The position numbers and the translations under genes are program-made. The notes beneath the pieces are model-generated. The model worked only from the letters and a program-made list of their open reading frames with translations. It had not been told where the DNA came from and did no database searches. From positions 1 through 5,798 of the forward strand of contig CAJBPC010000392.1 of NCBI GenBank assembly GCA_903957405.1: a DNA stretch of 5,798 bases. Direction: 5' to 3'. Below, piece by piece: positions 1 to 5,798 of this stretch; positions within the stretch are counted from its first letter, which is position 1, and each line of letters starts with the position of its first letter. Source of the stretch: an uncultured bacterium. GTDB lineage: Bacteria; Bacteroidota; Bacteroidia; Chitinophagales; Chitinophagaceae.

Positions 1-186
1 GGCAACTCCGGGATTTTTTTTTGCATTAGTCTCCATGTCAAGATAAAAAATCCAGGGACGATCCGCCATGCGTGCCGCTTGCCGCACGAAACGGGTGAGG
101 CCTGCGCGGGCTGCTGGGTTAAAAAATGGAGCGCATCATGGCGGTGCTTGTATCTCTCAGAGGGAAACTGACGGGACAGACATTTT

Positions 187-228
187 GATGATCACAAAAC
201 AAAACGACACTCGAATTCCATGATCATC
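187..228. repeat. Pair of TGATCA palindromes forming an 8-bp inverted repeat
   Basis: GATGATCA at 187-194 is the exact reverse complement of TGATCATC at 221-228. Each arm contains the palindrome TGATCA, and the right copy sits in the 8-bp palindrome ATGATCAT (220-227). The left copy is flanked by TTTTG and CAAAA, extending its dyad symmetry with one extra base. The two centres are 32 bp apart, about three helical turns, so two dimers would sit on the same DNA face. The pair lies about 120-155 bp upstream of the accD start. The symmetry is directly visible. An operator role is inference, and chance remains possible for sites this short. Confidence 0.35.
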
Positions 229-278
229 TGCGTTTCCTAAAACAGATAAGGATCGTCAAAGGGACACAGAGATAGCCG

Positions 279-304
279 TTGACACCGTTTTTTTAGTAAT
301 TTCG
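279..304 (+). promoter_or_regulatory. Weak candidate promoter for accD-smpB
   Basis: TTGACA at 279-284 is followed by TAATTTCG at 297-304, which matches the Bacteroidota -7 consensus TAnnTTTG at all but one fixed position. The spacing between the elements is shorter than usual for Bacteroidota promoters, and the intervening DNA is T-rich. A start just downstream would give a leader of roughly 35 nt before the ATG at 346. This is a motif match by eye, with no supporting data. Confidence 0.22.
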
Positions 305-345
305 CCATGTACAAACAGCTTGTCTGACAATATTCGGTATGCAAG

Positions 346-1314
346 ATGAGGAAACGAAAAGCGGATCGAATGGAAAGCACCGAACCAAAACAACTTTCCA
401 TGACATCTGAATACAACGATGAATTCGAGCAACCCCTTTCCGGGAGCAACCATAAACCGGAGCAGACCGGCAGCTGGTTCCGCAGGATAAAAAAAGGGAT
501 CAGTACCTCAACGTCTGAAAAGAAGGAAACGCCTGACGGACTTTGGACGAAATGTCCCAAATGCAAATACACTTGTACCATCCTTGAGCAAAAGGATCAT
601 CTTTTTGTCTGTCCATCTTGCCGGTATCACCACAGGATCGGAAGTGCCGAATATTTCGAGATTCTTTTCGATGACAAGGAATTCACAGAGTTGTTCGCTG
701 GGGTCATATCCATCGACTACCTTGGGTTCAACGATCTGAAGCCTTATCGCAAAAGGCTCGATGAGGCCTATTTCAAGACGGGTCTCCATGATTCCATCAC
801 GGTAGGCCAGGGAAAACTGAAGCAGCAGGATCTTGTCATTTGCTGCATGGACTTCAACTTCATCGGTGGTTCCCTGGGCAGTGTGATGGGTGAGAAGATC
901 GCAAGGGCAGCCGACCACTGCCGCAAGGAGCGGATACCGCTGATGATCATCAGCAAGAGCGGTGGTGCACGCATGATGGAGAGTGCATTCTCGCTGATGC
1001 AGCTGCCAAAGACGTTGGGCAAGCTTGCACAACTCTCCGAAGCCCGGGTTCCGTACATATCCCTTTGTACCGACCCCACTTACGGAGGCACCACGGCATC
1101 GTTTGCCATGGTGGGTGACGTGAACATCGGCGAGCCGGGAGCCATGATCGGATTCGCAGGACCAAGGGTCATAAAAGAGACGATAAAAAAGAACCTGCCG
1201 GAAGGATTCCAGAGTTCTGAATTCGTGCTGGAACACGGATTCCTCGATATGATCGTCGACCGGAGCGAACTCCGTGACACGATCGCAGCCCTTCTGATGC
1301 ATTTCCGCAACTGA
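346..1314 (+). CDS. accD: Acetyl-CoA carboxylase carboxyltransferase subunit beta
   Basis: AccD with AccA transfers the carboxyl group from carboxybiotin to acetyl-CoA, giving malonyl-CoA for fatty acid synthesis in the cytoplasm. The N-terminal zinc ribbon is visible as C70-x2-C73-x15-C89-x2-C92. The crotonase-like carboxyltransferase core follows, with conserved blocks GGSLGSVMGEKIARA (174-188), KSGGARMMESAFSLMQ (204-219), DPTYGGTTASFAMVGD (243-258) and GAMIGFAGPRVI (265-276). LPEGFQSSEF (284-293) lies near the C-terminus. The usual AccD start corresponds to residue 43-44 (SWFRR), but no ATG, GTG or TTG occurs in frame between codon 19 (400) and that point. The protein therefore has at least about 24 extra polar, acidic residues. 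ATG 346, 370 or 400 are all possible, and none has a clear ribosome binding site. smpB follows after 33 nt without a terminator. The family assignment is near certain; the start is not. Confidence 0.95.
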   Translation: MRKRKADRMESTEPKQLSMTSEYNDEFEQPLSGSNHKPEQTGSWFRRIKKGISTSTSEKKETPDGLWTKCPKCKYTCTILEQKDHLFVCPSCRYHHRIGSAEYFEILFDDKEFTELFAGVISIDYLGFNDLKPYRKRLDEAYFKTGLHDSITVGQGKLKQQDLVICCMDFNFIGGSLGSVMGEKIARAADHCRKERIPLMIISKSGGARMMESAFSLMQLPKTLGKLAQLSEARVPYISLCTDPTYGGTTASFAMVGDVNIGEPGAMIGFAGPRVIKETIKKNLPEGFQSSEFVLEHGFLDMIVDRSELRDTIAALLMHFRN

Positions 1315-1347
1315 CGGGTAACCTAAAAACACCGCATACCTTCCCAT

Positions 1348-1791
1348 ATGGAGATCAGGAACAGATCAGCGTCGTATGAATACTACATCGAGGAAAGGTA
1401 CGATGCAGGAATGGTGCTCAGCGGCACCGAAGTGAAATCGATCAGGGATGGCAAGGTGAGTTTCAATGACAGTTTCTGCCTGATCGACAAGGGCGAGATC
1501 TGGGTGAAAAATCTGCACATCGCCGAATACACTTTCGGTACTTATGCGAATCACCCGGCGGTGCGGGATCGAAAACTCCTGTTGAAGAAAAAGGAGATCA
1601 GAAAGCTCATCAACAAGCTTAAGGACAAAGGCTACACCATCATCCCGCTTAAGATATGGTTCAGCGATAAAGGATTCGCAAAAATCCAGATCGGACTCGC
1701 AAGAGGCAAGAAACTCCACGACAAGCGGGCCTCCGTGAAAGAGCGGGAGGCCAAAAAAGAGCTCAGGCATTTCACAAATAAATACAAGTGA
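1348..1791 (+). CDS. smpB: SsrA-binding protein SmpB (trans-translation)
   Basis: SmpB binds tmRNA (SsrA) and brings it to ribosomes stalled on broken messages, allowing release of the ribosome and tagging of the unfinished peptide. The 147 residues match the family in length and order. The OB-fold core carries GTEVKSIR (26-33), with the glutamate expected to contact tmRNA at position 28. RKLLLKKKEI (75-84) and KGYTIIPLKIWF (94-105) follow. The C-terminal motif GKKLHDKRASVKERE (120-134) begins the basic tail that folds into the mRNA channel. The ATG at 1348 aligns with the usual short N-terminus of Bacteroidota SmpB. It lies 33 nt after accD on the same strand and is probably read from the same transcript. 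The TGA stop (1789-1791) overlaps the left arm of the following stem-loop. No tmRNA gene is seen in this window. Confidence 0.96.
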   Translation: MEIRNRSASYEYYIEERYDAGMVLSGTEVKSIRDGKVSFNDSFCLIDKGEIWVKNLHIAEYTFGTYANHPAVRDRKLLLKKKEIRKLINKLKDKGYTIIPLKIWFSDKGFAKIQIGLARGKKLHDKRASVKEREAKKELRHFTNKYK

Positions 1792-1831
1792 TGCGCGCCA
1801 TTGATGAAGACATTCGTCAATGGCGCGCATC
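1790..1831. terminator. Strong stem-loop between convergent smpB and parC
   Basis: GATGCGCGCCATTGA (1790-1804) and TCAATGGCGCGCATC (1817-1831) are perfect reverse complements of 15 bp. The stem continues inward by a T-G wobble (1805/1816) and three Watson-Crick pairs (1806-1808 with 1813-1815), leaving a GACA tetraloop at 1809-1812. The resulting stem of about 19 bp fills the 47-nt gap between the smpB stop and the parC stop, beginning inside the smpB TGA and ending 7 nt before the parC stop. Neither side has a run of T, so it is not a textbook intrinsic terminator. It may act as a two-way transcription barrier, an RNA 3'-end protector or both. Confidence 0.7.
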
Positions 1832-1838
1832 GTACAGA

Positions 1839-4352
1839 TCAGAAGAGCTCCTGCTGCGGGTCATGTGGCTTGTGGACCCACTCGAATGCCGTGCTTTTTG
1901 TATACTCCGAAAGCCTTGTCCCCACCGCCTTCCAGCCCATCACTTCCACGAAATCATAAAGTTTCACCTTGACGGTCCGGGCCTGTGCGCCCCTTCCGGA
2001 GGTGACAGACACAATGGGTTTGTCCACCGTGGTGACGGCTACGAGACTGTTTCCTTCGCCCTCCCGCATGAACTGAAAACGATTGTTCAAGGTCGTGGTC
2101 TCAATCTTGAACCGCTTCACATTGTATTGCCCTTTTTCATTGTCAAGGTATATGGCGGTGACCAGCTTCAACGGACTGAACTTCTCCAAGGAAAGAATCT
2201 GTTCCGCATCGAATCGCTGGGTCAATTCCGTCTCCCTGATCTCGTAACTGCCATCGTTGAAGAATACCAGCAACCTGTCTTCCGAATCAAAGCTGCCGAG
2301 GTATTGCCCCCTTTCATCAGTATTGAGCCGGCCTACCGCATTGTCGAACCAGAGCTTTCGGGCACTGAGGGTGGAGCGGCCCGCTTCTTTCAGCCGGATG
2401 GTCTTGATCGGGTACTTGGTGACCTGATTCCCGAGAACGGACCGGCCCTTGATGTCTAGTTCCTCAAAATAGAAATCAAAGACCTTGTTGCGGGCCGAGC
2501 AATTGGGACTGAGCACCAGCGTGATCGTTTCAGCCTCGCCATTGGGGTTGACGCTGAAATAATTCACCTTGCTCTTGTCCGCCCCCTTGGTGAGGTCATA
2601 TTCCTTGTCGCGGGTGATGCCGGACACGTTGAATCTTTTCGCGTACGCGACACCGGTAGCACCATCCGTGTAGATCATGTTGTACGTCATCCTGTCATCG
2701 CTTTTCTGAAAAACCGCCACATGTATGATGTCCTTTCCGACATACACTTTTTCCCCGACCTTGACGATTTTCATGATCCCCCTTCGCGTGAATGCGATGA
2801 TGTCGTCCAGGTCGGAACACTCCGCGACGAATTCATCCTTCTTGAGGCTCGTGCCCAGGAACCCTTCAGCCCTGTTGACATAGAGTCGTGCATTGGCGAT
2901 GGCGACATTGCGCGCCTGGATCACGTCAAATGGCCGGATCTCGGTCCGCCGCTGGCGATCCTTTCCATAGCGCTGCTTCAGCCCTTCGAAATACGTGATC
3001 GTGTAATCTACCAGGTTCGCCAGGTGGTGATCCGTTTCAGAGATCTCTTTTTCAATGCCCCGGATCTGCTCTATCAACTCGTCGATGTCGAGCTTGTAGA
3101 TCCGACGCACGGGTTTCTCCGTGAGCTTGAGGATATCCTCGCGGGTGACATCTCGGTTGAGGATGGGGCGGAACGGGAGGAAAGCCTTTTGGATGGCGTC
3201 TAAAACCTTTTCCCAGCTGTCATGCTTCTTCTCCAGTTCCTTATAGATCTTCTCCTCGAAGAATATCTTTTCCAGGGATGTGTAATGCCATTTGGCGTTG
3301 AGTTCTTCCAGCCTGATCTCCAATTCCCGTCGTAAAAGCTCCCGCGTATTGTCCGTACTGATCCTCAAAAGGTCGGATGCCCCGATGAAGACGGGTTTGT
3401 CTTCGACGATCACGCAGGCATTGGGGGCGATGCTGATCTCACAGTCGGTGAAGGCGTACAGCGCATCGATGGTTATGTCTGGTGAGATGCCGGCCGCAAG
3501 CTCGACGTTGATCTCCACCTCCGCAGCGGTGTTGTCGGTCACCTTTTTGATCTTGATCTTGCCCTGATCATTCGCCTTGACGATGGAATCCATGAGCTGG
3601 GTTGTCGTCACACCGTAAGGCACATCCCGGATCACGATATTCTTCTTGTCGATCTCTTCTATATGTGCCCGGCAACGGATCCGTCCGCCACGACGCCCGT
3701 CGTTGTAGAGGCTGACATCGATCATCCCGCCGGTGAGGTAATCAGGGTAGAGTTCGAATTTCTTCCCCCTGAGGTATTTTACGGATGCATCGATGAGTTC
3801 ATTGAAATTATGCGGCATGATCTTCGTCGACAGGCCCACCGCGATGCCGTCTGCACCCTGGGCCAGCACGAGCGGGAACTTCATCGGCAGTGCGACCGGC
3901 TCCTTCTTCCTGCCGTCATAACTCAGCTGCCATTCGGTCGTCTTGCCATTGAAGGCCACTTCATGCGAGAACTTGCTCAAACGGGCCTCGATGTATCGTG
4001 CCGCAGCCGCATCGTCGCCCGTTCGAACATCCCCCCAGTTGCCCTGCGTATCGATCAACAAATCCTTTTGACCGATATTGACCAACGCATCCTGGATGCT
4101 GGCATCCCCGTGAGGATGATACTGCATCGTCTGTCCGATGATGTTCGCTGCCTTGTTGAGCCGTCCGTCGTCCATCTCCTTCATGGCATGGAGGATCCGG
4201 CGCTGTACGGGCTTCAATCCATCCTCGATCGCAGGTACGGCCCGCTCAAGGATCACATAAGACGCGTAGTCCAGGAACCAGTTCTTGTATTGTCCGTGAA
4301 CGCCGGATTCTATGCCGGTCACTTCCTGAAGTCGTTGTTTTGAATTACTCAT
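1839..4352 (-). CDS. parC: DNA topoisomerase IV subunit A
   Basis: This is the DNA breakage-rejoining subunit of topoisomerase IV, which with ParE unlinks daughter chromosomes. The 837-residue protein has a winged-helix domain with YASYVILERAVPAIEDG (29-45), LKPVQRRILHAMKEMDDGR (46-64) and HPHGD (79-83). The catalytic tyrosine is Y120, preceded by R119 (codon 3993-3995). The tower domain includes GADGIAVGLSTKIMPHNF (166-183), and a long charged coiled-coil region spans roughly 335-470. A beta-pinwheel-like C-terminal domain follows from about residue 500. I see no GyrA box (QRRGGKG type) in that domain, which favours ParC over GyrA, as does the nearby parE-like gene. Alanine 84 occupies the position of Ser83 in E. 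coli GyrA. The ATG at 4352 lies 8 nt after the preceding stop, suggesting translational coupling. A GyrA-type label in some databases would not be surprising. Confidence 0.93.
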   Translation of the reverse strand: MSNSKQRLQEVTGIESGVHGQYKNWFLDYASYVILERAVPAIEDGLKPVQRRILHAMKEMDDGRLNKAANIIGQTMQYHPHGDASIQDALVNIGQKDLLIDTQGNWGDVRTGDDAAAARYIEARLSKFSHEVAFNGKTTEWQLSYDGRKKEPVALPMKFPLVLAQGADGIAVGLSTKIMPHNFNELIDASVKYLRGKKFELYPDYLTGGMIDVSLYNDGRRGGRIRCRAHIEEIDKKNIVIRDVPYGVTTTQLMDSIVKANDQGKIKIKKVTDNTAAEVEINVELAAGISPDITIDALYAFTDCEISIAPNACVIVEDKPVFIGASDLLRISTDNTRELLRRELEIRLEELNAKWHYTSLEKIFFEEKIYKELEKKHDSWEKVLDAIQKAFLPFRPILNRDVTREDILKLTEKPVRRIYKLDIDELIEQIRGIEKEISETDHHLANLVDYTITYFEGLKQRYGKDRQRRTEIRPFDVIQARNVAIANARLYVNRAEGFLGTSLKKDEFVAECSDLDDIIAFTRRGIMKIVKVGEKVYVGKDIIHVAVFQKSDDRMTYNMIYTDGATGVAYAKRFNVSGITRDKEYDLTKGADKSKVNYFSVNPNGEAETITLVLSPNCSARNKVFDFYFEELDIKGRSVLGNQVTKYPIKTIRLKEAGRSTLSARKLWFDNAVGRLNTDERGQYLGSFDSEDRLLVFFNDGSYEIRETELTQRFDAEQILSLEKFSPLKLVTAIYLDNEKGQYNVKRFKIETTTLNNRFQFMREGEGNSLVAVTTVDKPIVSVTSGRGAQARTVKVKLYDFVEVMGWKAVGTRLSEYTKSTAFEWVHKPHDPQQELF

Positions 4353-4360
4353 CTGTCAGT

Positions 4361-5209
4361 TCATTTATGATCATATCCCTCCGTCGCTGCCTCTCCCGCA
4401 AGTGCGGACGACTTGATCTCGAAATCCCTCATCCCGCGGAGTTCGCCCTGCACATCAAGCACGCCGGCGGCGACCATGGTCTTGATGCGCCAAAGAAGGT
4501 ATGCGTCACCGGTAGTCTCCCTGTTCTTGTTCAGGAACTGCGTGATGACCTTCGAAGCCTTCTGCCAGGCGCCTGTGACATACTTGAGGATGTCTGCATC
4601 GTAGTGATCCGGGGCTTTGTTCGCAAGCTTCTTTCCGCCTTCCAGGATCCTGACGCCTGACGGCTCCTCGCAGTGCTTGCCCCACTCATCCGGATCGATC
4701 TCGAACTCACTGAGCGTGATCGGCCGGGCGAGCTTCTTGGCCTTCAGGAACTCCCGCGGGGGTATCTGGCTCAGCCATTGCGGATAAAAAATATTGCCCT
4801 TCTCGTTGATGAACGGGAGATTGTTGAGATACAGGATGAACACCCTGCCCTGAAAGTCTTTCAGCTGGCTCATGATCCAGTAGTATCCGCTGACATCATG
4901 CTTATTCTGCGCAGCCCAGATCCATATCAATTCATCGGGATGCTCCCTCATGCGGCCGGTGATCTCCTCGGCTAAACGTGGATCGTTGACATCTTCCCTG
5001 TCGGCATTCCCGTCCTGATCCCCGCCGGCCAACACTTCCCGCCACCAGCTTCTGCGGGCCTCGATGCCTGCCAAAGCATGGATTCCCTCAAGGGGTCCCA
5101 CGGCGTAATCATCCTTGACCTCCAATACGTCCCCCGTCAGGGTTTCGTCCATTTCAATGGCTTTTTTCAGCACATCCACATCAGCAGTGTTGAAGACAAT
5201 ATGAATCAT
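4361..5209 (-). CDS. DUF1835/DUF3658 domain protein of unknown function
   Basis: The function is not known. The N-terminal part (about 1-120) begins MIHIVFNTADVDVLKKAIE and matches the DUF1835 pattern by eye. The C-terminal part contains GDAYLLWRIKTMVAAGVLD (about 235-253), typical of DUF3658. The middle has several Trp residues (SWWREV, LIWIWAAQNKHDVSGYYW). No signal peptide or membrane segment is evident, so it is probably cytoplasmic and soluble. I chose the ATG at 5209 (282 residues) because the family typically begins MIHIVFN; a TTG at 5218 would add only three residues. It lies 46 nt downstream of parE and 8 nt upstream of parC on the same strand, so it is probably co-transcribed with both topoisomerase IV genes. 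This suggests a link to that enzyme or its expression, but no catalytic motif supports a specific role. Confidence 0.88.
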   Translation of the reverse strand: MIHIVFNTADVDVLKKAIEMDETLTGDVLEVKDDYAVGPLEGIHALAGIEARRSWWREVLAGGDQDGNADREDVNDPRLAEEITGRMREHPDELIWIWAAQNKHDVSGYYWIMSQLKDFQGRVFILYLNNLPFINEKGNIFYPQWLSQIPPREFLKAKKLARPITLSEFEIDPDEWGKHCEEPSGVRILEGGKKLANKAPDHYDADILKYVTGAWQKASKVITQFLNKNRETTGDAYLLWRIKTMVAAGVLDVQGELRGMRDFEIKSSALAGEAATEGYDHK

Positions 5210-5255
5210 TGGAAACAAAAATTAATTGATGGTATTTCGAACATGATGGCCCCCG

Positions 5256-5798
5256 TCAAGCGCCTTCGGGCGGTTCGTCCACGACATCGAGCTCGATCTT
5301 GAGGTTCGACACGATGAACTCCTGGCGTTCAGGAGTGTTTTTTCCCATATAATATTCGAGCAAGTGCTGGATCTGTGTGTGCTGTTCCAGGAAAACAGGC
5401 TGCTTTTTGATGTCCGCTCCGATGAACTTCCCGAATTCATCAGGGGATATCTCTCCAAGTCCCTTGAAACGGGTGATCTCAGACTTCACCCCGAGCTTCT
5501 TCACCGCAGCGCGTTTCTCCTGCTCACTGTAGCAATATATCTTGTCCTGCTTGGTGCGCACGCGGAACAGCGGGGTGTCCAGGATATACACGTGTCCGTC
5601 GCGCACAAGGTCGGGAAAGAACTGCAGGAAGAACGTCATCAGCAAAAGCCGTATGTGCATCCCGTCCACATCGGCATCCGTGGCGATGATGATGTTGCCG
5701 TATCGCAATCCGTCATTGCCGTCCTCAATGTTCAATGCGTGCTGCAGCAGGTTGAATTCCTCGTTCTCATAAACGATCTTCTTGGTCAGTCCGTAACA
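5256..5798 (-). CDS. parE: DNA topoisomerase IV subunit B, C-terminal part (cut by window edge)
   Basis: ParE is the ATPase subunit of topoisomerase IV and supplies the TOPRIM metal site used with the ParC tyrosine for DNA cleavage. The last 180 residues are present, and the frame is open to the right edge; the ATPase and transducer domains lie outside. The fragment begins within TOPRIM (CYGLTKKIVYENEEFNLLQ). It carries the metal-binding DADVDG motif (codons 5664-5678 for DADVD) followed by MHIRLLLMTFFLQFF. RFKGLGEISPDEFGKFIG follows, and then the terminal YYMGKNTPERQEFIVSNL typical of Bacteroidota ParE. The DADVDG wording resembles E. coli GyrB more than E. coli ParE, but pairing with the downstream parC supports ParE. 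A GyrB-type label is the alternative. No apparent start belongs to this fragment, since the true start is off-window. Confidence 0.92.
   Translation of the reverse strand, partial: CYGLTKKIVYENEEFNLLQHALNIEDGNDGLRYGNIIIATDADVDGMHIRLLLMTFFLQFFPDLVRDGHVYILDTPLFRVRTKQDKIYCYSEQEKRAAVKKLGVKSEITRFKGLGEISPDEFGKFIGADIKKQPVFLEQHTQIQHLLEYYMGKNTPERQEFIVSNLKIELDVVDEPPEGA

Larger units (their letters stand above)
1..345. other. Left-edge non-coding region upstream of accD
   Basis: No convincing gene is visible in these 345 bases. Several frames are open for 40-56 codons from the left edge, but none resembles a known protein. The best candidate is a leftward reading frame whose first ATG would be at 67-69 and which runs off the window; it is treated as a finding only. 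A run of nine T at 15-23 could be the tail of a terminator whose stem lies mostly outside the window. Two TGATCA palindromes (189-194 and 221-226) and a weak promoter-like pair (279-304) lie upstream of accD, so the right half is probably its promoter region. No tRNA, riboswitch or repeat array was recognised. Confidence 0.6.

Noticed and set aside
15..23. Nine-T run as an intrinsic terminator of an upstream rightward gene
   Set aside because: Only a few bases precede it in the window and they do not form a stem, so it cannot be supported from this sequence.
126..188. A 20-residue leader-like peptide (ATG at 126, TGA at 186-188) after an A-rich stretch
   Set aside because: It is very short, has no run of regulatory codons and no attenuator-like hairpin pair after it; chance is the simplest explanation.
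508..1347. A 279-codon minus-strand open frame opposite accD
   Set aside because: It lies entirely opposite the well-conserved accD, its translation resembles no family, and it is explained by the codon bias of the sense gene.
1788..2459. A 223-codon plus-strand open frame opposite the 3' end of parC
   Set aside because: It starts inside the terminator-like hairpin and runs antisense to the conserved ParC C-terminal domain; the translation is not protein-like.
3663..4343. A 226-codon plus-strand open frame opposite the 5' part of parC
   Set aside because: It is antisense to the most conserved part of ParC, including the catalytic tyrosine region, and has no recognisable motif.
5210..5218. 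TTG start for the DUF1835 protein at 5218
   Set aside because: The family normally begins at MIHIVFN, which matches the ATG at 5209; the TTG would add only three unconserved residues.
1..5798. A defence, mobile or other accessory gene system
   Set aside because: All identified genes are core housekeeping genes or operon partners; no transposase, integrase, toxin-antitoxin pair, CRISPR repeat or tRNA-linked junction is visible.

Overview
This window looks like an ordinary housekeeping stretch of a Bacteroidota chromosome. The ParC and ParE sequences, the DUF1835 gene between them and the lack of clear Shine-Dalgarno sequences point to that phylum. The moderate-to-high GC content makes a Chitinophagia/Sphingobacteriia-type member plausible, but that placement is a guess from family resemblance. 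I see no mobile element, CRISPR array, rRNA, tRNA or defence-type system.

Layout: positions 1-345 hold no convincing gene and probably contain the control region for the rightward genes, with two TGATCA-centred palindromes and a weak promoter-like site. Rightward accD (acetyl-CoA carboxylase beta subunit, fatty acid synthesis) and smpB (tmRNA partner in ribosome rescue) follow, 33 nt apart, and probably form one transcript. A near-perfect stem-loop at 1790-1831 begins inside the smpB stop codon and fills the gap to the convergent leftward genes, where it probably ends transcription from one or both sides.

The right two thirds is a leftward cluster read from the right edge: the 3' end of parE (topoisomerase IV subunit B), a DUF1835/DUF3658 protein of unknown function, and full-length parC (topoisomerase IV subunit A). 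ParE and ParC form the A2B2 enzyme that separates daughter chromosomes. The unknown gene is tightly sandwiched between them (46-nt gap on one side, 8 nt on the other), so it is probably co-expressed with them.

The points most worth a second look are the DUF1835 gene inside the topoisomerase IV operon, the strong hairpin between the convergent operons, alanine at the main quinolone-contact position of ParC, and an AccD N-terminus longer than usual. I do not find evidence for a new multi-gene system.
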